64,000 nt of DNA from Paralithodes platypus (Eukaryota; Arthropoda; Malacostraca; Decapoda; Lithodidae): NCBI GenBank assembly GCA_032716605.1, contig CM064545.1, positions 5,973,963-6,037,962 of the forward strand, in the 5' to 3' direction. The notes below the pieces were generated by a model. That model was not told the origin of the DNA. It saw only the letters and a program-made list of their open reading frames with translations, and ran no database searches. A program made the translations under genes and the position numbers. Below, piece after piece: positions 22,086 through 31,833 of this stretch. Numbering within the stretch: position 1 is the stretch's first letter; every line of letters begins with the position of its first letter.

Positions 22086-23672
22086 ATGAAGACTAAGGAC
22101 ATGCCTTCGGACATTCTGAGAATGGCTACGTGGAATGTTAGTGGCATGAATGATGGCACAAAAGAGAGAGAGGTTCTGGAAGTGTTAGTAAATGCCAGGC
22201 TGGATGTATGTGGAATGACAGAGACCAAATGGAAAGGTTCAGATGTGAGAGAGTGGGAGTGTGGAATGGGTGTGTGTGCTGGAGTGAGTGTAGGAACAGC
22301 GAGAGAAGGGGCATGTTTGTTTGTAAGTAGCAAATGGAAGGAATGTGTAAGAGTGTATGGGTCTGTGGGTTCAAGGATTGTGTGGGTGAGAATGAAAGTA
22401 GGAATACAAACGTGGGTGATTGTATGCGTGTATGCCCTGACAGAGGATATACTTGACAGAAAGAAAGAGGAATTCTGGATGAATGTGGAGGCGTGCCAGG
22501 AGAAGTTTGACAAGAACGAAAGAATATTTCTGATTGGGGATATGAATGGTAAGGTGGGTGATAAGAAAGTTGAGGGAGTGGTGGGAGGGTGGGGGGTACC
22601 ATCAGAGGTGAATGGGAATGGTAGTGCACTTGTGGAAGTATGTGTGGGGAGGAGGCTGTGGATAGCCAACACCTTCTTCAGACACAGAAAGATCCACAGG
22701 TACACGTGGAAACGGATGTTGACGATGAAGGATAAGACAGTGGTGGAACGAAAGTCATTGATTGATTATGTATGTGTGGATGAACGAATGAAGAAATCTG
22801 TGATGGATGCTAGGGTGTATAGGGGTATTGGAGGGGGTCTGTCTGATCATTATGTTGTGGCAGCTAAGGTTAGGATACAAAAGAAGTGGGTGAGGAGAGC
22901 TGGAGGGAGGCGAGAGGAGGGTGGAATGGTGAGGAGGGTGGAGAGGTTGCAGGAGGAGGAAGTCAGGGTGGAGTACAGGAGAGCAGTGGAAAGACGACTA
23001 GGGGGGTTCGACCTGGAAGTTATGGAGGAAGTGGAGGAGATGAGCAAGGTGTTTAAGGATGAGATCTGTGCAGCATGTGAGGAGGTGTGTGGAGTGAGGA
23101 GAAGAGGGAGGGGAGTGAAAGGTACAGCATGGTGGACAGAAGAGGTAAAAATAGCTGTGGAAGAAAAGAAGAAAGCATATAGAGAGTGGTTGGCAAGTAG
23201 AGGGAATGAAGATTCCGAGAGACAGAAACGAGCGAGGTATGTGGAGAGTAAGAGGGTGGTGAAGAGAGTAGTGAAGGAAAGTAAGAGAAGAGTAGATGAG
23301 GAATTTGGAAGGAATCTGAGTGTAAAATGGAGGGAGAGTAAGAAACTGTTCGGGAAAGAAGTCAAGAAAGTTAGGGAAGGTAGCAAGGGAAACAGTAAGG
23401 GTGTGAAAGATATGAATGGGAGAATGCTAGCCGAGAAGCAAGAGAGAGTCGAAAGATGGAGGGAGTACTTCAGTGAGTTACTAAATGTAAGGAATGAAGA
23501 GCCAGCAAACATAGCTGGATATGGTATGGGAGGGAGAAGAAGAGAAGTAGTGGAGGAGGAGGTGGGGATCAGGAGGTCAGAAGTGTGGGAAGCCATGAAA
23601 AGAGTGAAGTTGGGGAAAGCACCAGGAACAGATGGAGTGTGTGGGGAAATGTTGAGGTATGTTGAAGAATAG
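22086..23672 (+). CDS. RTE-like ORF fragment: endonuclease and RT start, 528 aa
   Basis: Fully open over 528 codons. Endonuclease blocks in order: MATWNVSGMND, GMTETKWKGSDV, FLIGDMNGKVGD, LIDYVCVDE and GGLSDHYVVAA, so the Asn, Glu, Asp/Asn and Asp-His positions are kept. A basic linker follows, then the first RT block LGKAPGTDGVCGEMLRY. It stops there: the RT palm and 3' end are missing. The first codons (22086-22093) and the last few belong to flanking LINE-B, so the RTE-derived part is about 22094-23657. It is the least decayed endonuclease in the window. Confidence 0.85.
   Translation: MKTKDMPSDILRMATWNVSGMNDGTKEREVLEVLVNARLDVCGMTETKWKGSDVREWECGMGVCAGVSVGTAREGACLFVSSKWKECVRVYGSVGSRIVWVRMKVGIQTWVIVCVYALTEDILDRKKEEFWMNVEACQEKFDKNERIFLIGDMNGKVGDKKVEGVVGGWGVPSEVNGNGSALVEVCVGRRLWIANTFFRHRKIHRYTWKRMLTMKDKTVVERKSLIDYVCVDERMKKSVMDARVYRGIGGGLSDHYVVAAKVRIQKKWVRRAGGRREEGGMVRRVERLQEEEVRVEYRRAVERRLGGFDLEVMEEVEEMSKVFKDEICAACEEVCGVRRRGRGVKGTAWWTEEVKIAVEEKKKAYREWLASRGNEDSERQKRARYVESKRVVKRVVKESKRRVDEEFGRNLSVKWRESKKLFGKEVKKVREGSKGNSKGVKDMNGRMLAEKQERVERWREYFSELLNVRNEEPANIAGYGMGGRRREVVEEEVGIRRSEVWEAMKRVKLGKAPGTDGVCGEMLRYVEE
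22094..23657 (+). mobile_element. RTE-like LINE copy 1, lacking its 3' end
   Basis: It has LINE-B sequence on both sides; LINE-B resumes at about 23658 (TGTTGAAGAATA) only some 15 bp beyond where it left off. The fragment keeps the 5' side and lost the 3' side, the opposite of the usual 5' truncation of LINEs. The homologous copy at 31050-50077 keeps the 3' side. Confidence 0.7.
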
Positions 23673-24233
23673 TTGATAGTCTTGTGTGATGGAGAGATAG
23701 AGGGAGAAACTGGGCCATGGAGGCGTTGAAAATAACAACATATTCTCTGCCCCAATCAGAAATTATTGAAAGATCTGAAGATAGGAATTCTATGGCCTCG
23801 CCACATTTGATTAGGAGTGCTTGCATGCTGGGTTTGTGGGAAAAAATAGTTGCATAGTGTAAGGTAGAGTCATCAGTATATGAGTAGATAAGACTAGAGG
23901 TACAGTTGAAGAGATAATTGATAAATATTAGAAAGAGAATTGGAGACAGGACAGAACCCTGAGGAACACCAAAGTTGATAGGTGGAGGAAGTGAACGATG
24001 GACGTCCACAACTGCAACTATGGAGTAGTCTGAAAGGAAATTAGAGACAAAGGCACAGATAGAGGGATAGAAACTGAAGGAGGGTAGTTTGGAAATTAAA
24101 AATGTGTGCCAGACTCTATCGAAGGCTTTTGATATGTCTAGAGCAATAGAAAAAATCTCACCAAAATCCCGAAAGGAGGATGACCAAGAGTTAGTAAGAT
24201 AGGCAAGAAGATCACCAGTAGAGCGACCTTTAA

Positions 24234-24871
24234 CCCGGCAAGCGCGATAGGCCTCACGGAAGGCTTACTGTACAGATCGCGATAGGCCTCATGGAAGCAA
24301 GACCATAAAATAAGCCTTCCAAAACAAGCCAGGGGCTATCAAAACAAAGGAATTTATCTCTAGGTGAGATAATTCCCCTCTAGTACTCATCCATGTGTTT
24401 CTCACCCCGCCCCCTCCCCTCCTTCCCCACCTTATTTTCTCCTCCCCCTTCCTCAATTATCACCTATTTTTCCTCTTATTTTCATCATTTATCGGTTATT
24501 TTTCTCTCCCGTCATAATGTAGCAAAAGTGGGTTGCATAAAAGATCGTTATATAACACCCACAAGTCACCCAGACACCGCCCGCTCGCCTCAGTTGACTC
24601 ACAGACAGAGAGAGGGGAGGGTTGCCTGTGGCTCTCTCTCGCCTGAGATTATGACCGGGTGGCCAATATCTTCATTTTTCACCACCCAAATACTTTTCCA
24701 ACTTATTTTAGCACTCTTGAAGGTTCATATATACATCATATATGTAAAATAAAAGCATACCGAAAACAAATAATGCTCTATATTGTAAATATTACGAATT
24801 CTGTCAGAATCCAAGGCTAGAAATGCACAAATAACTACCCTAGCCCCTAGGTCTATTTCGTATTTAACAGG
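24234..24871. mobile_element. TTAA-flanked MITE, family C (638 bp)
   Basis: TTAA at 24230-24233 and 24872-24875. Ends CCCGGCAAGCGCGATAGGCC and, in reverse complement, CCTGTTAAATACGAAATAG: an imperfect inverted repeat of about 20 bp. It splits LINE-B copy 2 where copies 1 and 3 read ACCCTTAAGGAAGC or its close variant without interruption. The interior is pyrimidine-rich (24400-24480), with no transposase; the 119-residue frame there is not credible. Confidence 0.8.
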
Positions 24872-25289
24872 TTAAGGAAGCCATACTGGCGATCTGAAAG
24901 TAGATAATGGGAATATTAATGCTTAAGAAATTTTGAGTTAGGAATAGTTTCAAAAACTTTAAAAATGCAAGAAATTAGAGCAATTGGACGATAGTTCGAG
25001 GGTTGACAGCCCTTCTTTGGGACAGGTTGAATAAGAGCAAACTTCCAGCATGAATGAAAAGCATAAGAGGATAGCTAGAGCCAACAGAGTTTGCCTAGGC
25101 AGGGAGTCAGCACGGACGATTAGTTTTTGAGTACAGCATTAGGATCACCATCCGGTCCGTACGCCTTCTTAGTATCAAGTCCAGAGAGGGTGGATAGTAC
25201 ATCTTTAGAATAGATTATGATATTAGGCATAAGTGAGTGAGAGGGGGGTGGAGAGGGAGGAATAGCACCGGAATCATCCTTGACAAACC

Positions 25290-25600
25290 AAAGAACAAGA
25301 GGGGACCAAATCCAAGTTTTGTTTTAATTATCAAATGCCATGACAACATGGATGCAAGTAAGTACTTCACACTAGATACTCAAATTACACAAGACATAAT
25401 GTTTACAAAACTGTCGAAAAGGCATTTCATCACATGAAGCGAAGCACTTTTTTTCAACCGAGTTTTCAACTAATAGAATAAATTTGCTAGAAGTGTTGTA
25501 GAGTGCCATACATTCCAGATATTCAAGTATGCTAGATAAGTATCTTGCCATGAGTATTTTAGTATTGTACATAGTACTATAATTTTGTTTACTGACCACA
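25290..25600 (+). mobile_element. Degenerate LINE ORF2 C-terminal fragment
   Basis: On the plus strand a broken frame reads like the end of a CR1-type ORF2 (FFNRVFN, two stops, NKFARSVVECHTFQIFK), a pattern related to the usual FFxxRVxxxWNxLPxxVV block. Short and decayed, so family assignment is weak. Confidence 0.45.
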
Positions 25601-26269
25601 GTCGTTCTGGAGCTCGAATCCTTCCATTAATGGCTGCGACAATCTATTATTATTATTTTTGTTTTTACAAGCAGCCTAGTAAGAACCATAAGGTTTGTTG
25701 TTACTTGTCTTCGTTTGTATACCTAAGACAAAGAATCGATATATATAAAATCACTAAATCAAATATAAATTAAAGGCAATATATATAATTAGTATAGTAA
25801 CTCAATAGTGTTGCCAGGGTTCAGACTACTAACCATCTACAGGTTCACAATGGAACAGTCTGTGGTTTGGTAGTAATGACGGATTTACACAGGGTGTGTT
25901 ACTCGTCGCAATTGTTTACGTTTATGTTTACGTTATGGGACACGCAGAAGGCAGCTCTTGGACGGCATACTGTGCTGGGGTTGTGCATAGGGGCTAATTA
26001 TTTGGGACAGGCTCAGGTGAAGGAGAAGGATAAGGGATGTATTGACTGTTAAAGCTAGTTCTAAAAGAATCAAGTGTGGGACTATTAACTATATGAAATG
26101 GGAGGTGATTCCACTCTTGGATGCTGTGGGGAAAAATTATTATCTAAATATGTCTGTGCTTGCCTGATAGGTTTGATATTTTAGGTTGTGGCTGCTTCTC
26201 GTAAATTGTATACTTGTAGGGTGTAAATATATATCTTTATATCTATGTCTACTAATTGTTGGTGATTAT
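25601..26269. other. Unassigned stretch
   Basis: No recognised repeat or gene. The small open frames at 25585-25773 and 25867-26052 show no motif. Confidence 0.45.
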
Positions 26270-27365
26270 ATTAATTTAACATCTGTTGTCTGAGTACATT
26301 TCTTCTTGTTGCAAGTGGGCCCAGTCTAACGTCTTGTTTGAGCTAAGTGACAGATGTAGTGTGGATGTTATCACATCTAATCCATCTTTAGCTTTGTTAT
26401 GTATGGCCACTAGTTTATTTATGCTATTGTGAGTGTTTGGATCCCAGACGGTGTCGTAGTATTCTATGTTTGGCCAAACAAGTGTTTTAAATGCTAGAAT
26501 TTTGATGTTTGCATTACATTTCGTGAGATTCCTGCGCAGGAAGCCTAGGGCCTTGTTAACTTTTGCTCGGATGTTGCTAACGTGAGTGGTCCACCTAATT
26601 TCCGCTGAGATGTGGACCCCCAAATATTTGTGGTTGGGAGCAATATCTAGAGAAGTGCTATAGAGTTTGTAGGAAAATGGGATGCTTATATTTGAACGGA
26701 TGAAGTGGATAATTATGGTGACATTTGTCAGGTCTAAATGTCATTTGCCACTTGGCTTCCCACTCTTCAAGAACAGTTAAGTCATCTTGTAGTCAAAGGT
26801 AATCATCTCTATTAGTAATTGGTCGATAAACTAAGCTATCATCTGGGAAAAGTCTAGTAGTAGAAGTAAGCGATATTTGGAAGTCATAAATATATGAATG
26901 GAAAAGTAGGGGACCCAGGACTGTGTCTTGTAGGATCACACAGAAGTTACAGGCTCAGTAGAAAAATTAGAACCCTCGAGAACAACGTGTTGATCCCGAT
27001 TGGTCAAAACAGTTTTAATCCAGTGAAGAAATGGTTCTTGGATGCCAAAATATTCTAACTTGGCTAACAGTCTTTGTTGGGGGACTTTGTCGAAGAATTT
27101 GGCGAAGTCTAGTCTATGACGTCTACTTGTCTAATTTTGGGGTCATTAAGGTTTCGGAAATGTCATGTGTGGTCACAAATAGTTGTGTCTAGCACGAACG
27201 TTTGGGCCGGAAGCCGTGCTGTGCTATGCTACAAGTTTGATATATCGGATAATAAGAATTTTACAACATGAGAGTTACAAGGAATAGTTAGTATCTCAGA
27301 AACCTTGCAGTCCGTTCTGGGGAGATACTCGAAGTGGAAGGAGAGAGATTATTTAGTGCACTAGA
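26270..27365 (-). mobile_element. LINE-E fragment (CR1-like), antisense
   Basis: RT part and C-terminus of another LINE. Read on the minus strand: LDFAKFFDKVPQQRLLAKL (about 27110), VLGPLLFHSYI after a stop (about 26915), FPDDSLVY in place of FADD (about 26850), then the intact stretch YLGVHISAEIRWTTHVSNIR and IEYYDTVWDP (26276-26640). Stops and frameshifts break it. It differs in sequence from LINE-B, C and D. Confidence 0.75.
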
Positions 27366-27950
27366 TTAATTTCAGAGTGTGCAACATACGATCTACTCTC
27401 TTCTTGAACTGCTCTACTAAAGAACTATTTACAACTTCTGAGAGAAGTTTGTTCCAGGTAAAACAGATCTTATATGTAAAAAGTGTCCACAAACACAAGT
27501 GATTAGGCCATGACACGCCCATCCTCTGATCTTTAAATAATTTATGATTGGGGCAGTGAAAATCTTATTACTTTTAATGCTTCCACGACCCTATTTATCC
27601 ATCTGTCTATTCGTCGCACTCCACACGACTATCCCTTATTCTTCAGCAATACACTAATCCACATATTTTCAATATTAACTTCCAGCTATGGCTGCATGTT
27701 GTATTCATATTGAGGCTAATCATTTTGCAATTGTCCGCATTGTCAAATCCAGAATGTATTTTAAAAACTTCAAGTAGCTTACCTCGTAGTCTGTGTGTTT
27801 CCAACGGAAATAGATCAAGAGATCCAACCGTTGCTCATAGCTCAGACTTCTAATCAATGGAATAAGTTGTGTAGCCCTACATTGTACTCTTTCCAGTCGT
27901 TCTGTATCATTCCTGAGTGCTGAAGACCAGAATTAACCAACATACTCTAA
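27366..27950 (-). mobile_element. LINE C-terminal fragment (antisense)
   Basis: Minus-strand frames give ERVQCRATQLIP, LETHRLRGKLLEVFKI and WNKLLSEVVNSSLVEQFKKRVD, which is the end of a CR1/RTE-like ORF2 close to its stop. It abuts the 5'-truncated end of LINE-E. A short piece near 27628-27653 matches LINE-B (60329 onward) for about 25 bp. Confidence 0.65.
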
Positions 27951-28004
27951 GAGAGAGAGAGAGTGAGTGAGAGTGAGAGCGAGAGAGAGATAATAGAGCT
28001 TATA

Positions 28005-30670
28005 GAAGTACAAAGGAGTACAAAGGAGTACAAAGGAGTACAAAGGAAATCAAGCAACAACAGATCTAGTGACCCTTCTAGGTTGCTTGTCCTCCAAAAC
28101 ACTGAGGATCAAGTGTCCAAACAGTGGTTTAGAGTGGGTAAGGGAACATTGGAAAGGGAATTACTGCCCTGGAACTAATGTCCGTGGCAGGATTAGGAAG
28201 TTAGTAGGGGACAGAGGGGTTAGTAACTGAGGGGGGGATAAAATAAAGTTATTCATTTACAAACGCAGTCAGTCGCGGGTTTGATGCGAGAGATATTTGT
28301 CTTGGCGGAGTTTAAATGAATCAACGGTGGTGCAGTCTATAACGTTTCGGGGGGAAGCCCATTCCACAAGTTGACAACTCGATTGAAAAAGAAGAAATTC
28401 TTAGATTCGTGTGAGTTAAAAGATTTACCAATAATTTTGCAACCGTTTCCCGCGTGTAATTAGATTGGTCGATAGTGAAAGTACTTACTACAGTTCATAT
28501 TGTCGATGCCTTTGATGATTTTGAACACTTGAATAAGTCACCTCTTAATCGCGCTGGGTTAAAGGAAATACATTTTAATTCTCTAAGACGCTCCTCGTAT
28601 GGTTTGTTCTTTAGGCTAGGTATCATTTTGGTAACTCTACGTTGTACTCGTTCTAGCTTTGTTTATATCTTTTTGGTAATAAGGGCACCAGGATTGAACG
28701 CAGTATTCCAGAAGAGAGGCGGACTAATGAATTGTAAAAGGTTAGGATAACTTCTTTGGATTATGCTCAAATGACCTGCCTATAAAGCCAATTATTTTGT
28801 TTGCCTTCTTAACAACTTCTGAACATTGTTGACTCGGTTTTAGGGTACTCGATATTGTCTTTACTCCCAGATCGGTTTCTTTCCTGTTTACATTCTTAAG
28901 CTGAGTGCCATTCATCGAATAGTTTGCTTTCTCATTTAGGTATCCGAGTATAGTAGTAACTTTACATTTATCCGCATTGAAACTCATTTGCCAAATTGGG
29001 CCCAACATGACAATTTATCTAGATTGGGTTGCATATCGTCAACTTGTTTTCCTTTGAGAGAGAGTACGCTATTTGCAAATTTGTGTATCGTCAGCAAATT
29101 TTGAGATTGTACAGGTGAGACCCTCATCTATGTCGTTGAGTAAATTAGAAAGAGAAATTGGTCCTTAGTACCGATCCCTGGGGTACCCCGCTACTTACAT
29201 TGGTCCATTTTGATGCCTTACCGTTTATGACTACTCTTTGCTTTCTGTTGCTGAGGCCCAATTTTCTATCCATTTCAACACACCGTCTTGTATTCCATGC
29301 GCTTTTAGTTTAGCAGTAAAACGTTTGTGGGGAACTTTGTCAAAGGCCTTTTGAAAATCAAGGTATATAATATCTACAGCTTTACTCTCATCGTAGAGGT
29401 TGAGGATATCGTGGAAGAAGTCTAAGAGGTTTGTTAAACGAACGTTTTTTTACGAAAGCCGTGTTGAGTATCTTTAAGTATGTTATTTTCCTCTAAGTGA
29501 TTTACGAGTCTGTCTCGTATGACCGTTTCTAGCACTTTACATACAACTGAGGTTAAGCTATTTGGACGATAGTATATGGGTAGGGATTTGCTGCCTTTTT
29601 TGAATATCGGTGTTACGTTGGCTAGCTTCCACTGATCAGGCATAGTTCCAGACTGCAAGGATTTATTGAATAGCAATGTCAGTGGTTTAGAGAACTCATC
29701 TTTAGCTTCCTTTAGAACTCTAGGTGAGATTGTATCAGGTCCAGGCGTTTTATTTATTTTGAGTTTATCTAAACAATTCGATACTTCTCTCTCTATAACG
29801 GTGATATTGCTTAGAACATCTGATTATCAATCTGAATTGGCGATGGTGTAGGGATATCACTGAGGTCTTCTGTTATAAAAACTGATGCCAAGAAGGTATT
29901 GAGGGCATTACTCATTTGTACTTCGTCTTTGGTGTATTCTCCATTTTCATCGACTATCGGACGGTCCAACAGTTGAAGTAACTACTTTTTTCTTTCTGAT
30001 ATAACTATAGAATTCTTTCGGGTTTGTTTGACTTTGATTCGCAACATGTAACTCCAGGGTCTTTTTACTTTGCTTAATTAAATTTTTGGCTTTGCGTCGT
30101 AGCTCTACAAATTTCACCCGTTTCTTCGTCATTTTGTGAGGATTTAATCTATCATTAGCAAATTTTTTAGCAAGCAGGCAGTTTGAAATATCTTTATTCC
30201 ACCATTTGGGCTTATTATTATGGCCTGGACGCCGAGTTTTCGATGGTATGCAGTCTTGCACTGCTTTTAGGTAAGTGGCTTCGAATAACTTCCAAGATGT
30301 ATTTATGTCGTTTATTGTGAATTAAAAAGCTCCAGTCAGTTTCTTTAAACATAGCTCTAAGTTTATGGAAGTTTGCTTTCTTGAAATTAGGGACTTTTCG
30401 ATGCTACTATTTGGTTCGTTACTAGTAAACTTTAAAGTGAAAGTTAGCGTACGATGGTCGCTGTTACTGAATTCATCACCAACATTCAAATTCTCTATTA
30501 ATTCTTCTTTTGTTGCAAGTACAATGTCAAGAACGTTATTACCACGGGTCGGCGTTCCAACAAATTGATAAAGCGAACTCTCTTGCAAGTTCGTATACAA
30601 GTCATGTCCGGAGTGTGAAGTAAGAGTATCGCCCCACTTGGTCACAGGTAAATTAAAGTCACCAAAAATA
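28005..30670 (-). mobile_element. LINE-D copy 2 (CR1-like), antisense, decamer tail
   Basis: 5'-truncated within the endonuclease at about 30670 (GDFNLPVTKWGD) and complete at the 3' end, which is four tandem decamers (GTACAAAGGA on the plus strand, 28011-28047). RT blocks: SGTMPDQWKLANVTPIFKKG and TQHGFRKKT (29434-29676), IYLDFQKAFDKVPHKR (about 29350), SKFADDTQI (about 29090), then LGVKTISSTLKPSQQC. Several frameshifts. Its 5' edge lies about 143 bp downstream, in gene sense, of the host exon at 30813-30957. Confidence 0.85.
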
Positions 30671-30672
30671 AG
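29434..30672 (-). pseudogene. LINE-D ORF2 remnant: endonuclease to RT
   Basis: Open pieces in gene order: 30322-30672 (endonuclease, GNNVLDIVLATKEEL and NSDHRTLTF), 29947-30261 (linker, CIPSKTRRPGHNNKPKWWN), 29434-29676 (RT N-terminal half). Each is separated by small indels. Compared with copy 1 it lacks the TTAA element, so it gives the pre-insertion sequence of that site. Confidence 0.8.
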
Positions 30673-30812
30673 GAGTAAAAAAAAGTAGAAGGACATAGAA
30701 GAAACATGAAGAAATCATAAAAAAGAAGAAAAACAGGGGATCCAATAAAATAAGGAGAGACCAGACAATACAGAGCAGAGGGTAGAAAGAGGATACAGAG
30801 GCAATAACTTAC

Positions 30813-30957
30813 AGAGAACATTAAGCCTGACAGCCTCTTCTTTGGCCGAGTGAGAGATGTGTGTGTTATGGGCCCGACAGGTGAGATACTTGCCACTGTC
30901 ACCCATTTCAGCCTGGTACTGCAAGATGGAGGTCGTTACGTTGCTGTCGGGGGAGGT
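30813..30957 (-). CDS. Host exon: second half of an Ig domain
   Basis: 145-bp internal exon of a host gene on the minus strand. The acceptor reads CTTTCTCCAG before 30957; the donor GTAAGT begins at 30812. It starts in phase 0 and ends in phase 1. The peptide contains TSILQYQAEMGDSGKYLTCR followed by AHN and a final RLNV: the DxGxYxC signature of an Ig domain F strand, with the second cysteine of the domain disulfide. It joins in phase to the exon at 54662-54816, which supplies the first cysteine and the Trp. The family appears to be an adhesion protein of the sidestep/nephrin kind: extracellular Ig domains on neurons or muscle. The exact orthologue cannot be named. Conserved frame and both splice sites argue against a pseudogene. 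Confidence 0.8.
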
Positions 30958-31320
30958 CTGGAGAAAGAGACAGATATACATGTTTAGTAATTCATATTTT
31001 AGTTTATTATATTTGTATGACATTTATTCAAGAGAATAGTAGAAATACGATTATTTAGGTTTGACGTGGAGGGTATGTAGGAAGTGGAAGAGGTGAGCAA
31101 AGTGTTTAAGGAAGAGATGCGTACAACATGTGAGGAGGTATGTGGAGTTAGGAGATGAGGTAGGGGAGTGAAGGGAACAACATGGTGGACTGAAGAGTTG
31201 AAACTAGCAGTTGAAAATAAGAAGAAAGTATATATAGAGTGGTTAGTTAGTAGAGAGAATGAAGTTTTGGAGAGACAGAACAGGGAAAGGTACCTGGATA
31301 AGAAGAGAGTGGTGAATTAA

Positions 31321-31800
31321 CACCTTACGAGCGGCCTATGCGGTTTATTTATGTGTACCGCCCAGCGGGGTGTTTTTAGCCAAAATAGGGCTGTTTACGT
31401 GATCATTTTCATGCCTAAATAAGACCCAGAACGTAAAACAAGTACCTATCCCTGAAAGGGCATAAACAGAGCTTTCGAATGACACCATAACGATCCTTGT
31501 ATGATGGATAGTTTTCTTGCAATAACCGTGCAACGCGAGTGCAAAAAGCAGGTAATTCGGTACTTTCGGTACATAATTGAGTATGTAGCGAGTGAGAGAG
31601 GGAGGAGGGTGCTGAGATTTGTGTCAGTAGGTTCGCCGCGGTGGTCTGGAGCAGTCATACGCTCGCTAGTCTCCTGCCACCACTTGTCTCTCTCTCTCAG
31701 CCACATTACGTGCTGAAATTGCCACTCGAGTTATGTCGAGCGCCGCCACATAGTCCAGCTTTATTTAACTCGACTTATGTTGCTCGCCGCTAATTAAGGG
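31321..31800. mobile_element. TTAA-flanked MITE, family A copy 3 (480 bp)
   Basis: TTAA at 31317-31320 and 31801-31804. Starts CACCTTACGAGCGGCC, ends GCTAATTAAGGG. It is the reverse complement of copy 2 (16938-17417) with very few differences and identical length. Inserted in the RTE-like LINE, 29 bp before the Gypsy LTR (25 bp after the flanking TTAA). Confidence 0.9.
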
Positions 31801-31833
31801 TTAAAGTAAGAAAAGAGAAATAAGTGTAAAGTG

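Larger units (their letters stand above)
21520..25285 (-). mobile_element. LINE-B copy 2, interrupted twice
   Basis: Antisense Jockey/CR1-like LINE. The 3' end lies near 21520 (A-rich in sense). The C-terminal region is 21640-22093, the RT palm 23658-24233, and the RT N-terminal part 24876-25285. Visible blocks: GVPQGSVLSPILFLIF, YSYTDDSTLH (catalytic YADD altered to YTDD, near 23880) and SLRRNVASLSLFYR. An RTE-like fragment (22094-23657) and a TTAA element (24234-24871) split it. It matches copy 3 in order and content. Confidence 0.85.

Noticed and set aside
22013..23755. Long minus-strand frames (230, 163 and 301 aa)
   Set aside because: Antisense shadows of the RTE ORF, which has all endonuclease motifs on the plus strand.
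24393..24752. 119-aa Pro/Ser/Phe-rich frame
   Set aside because: It lies inside the family C TTAA element, is pyrimidine-rich low-complexity sequence, and has no motif.
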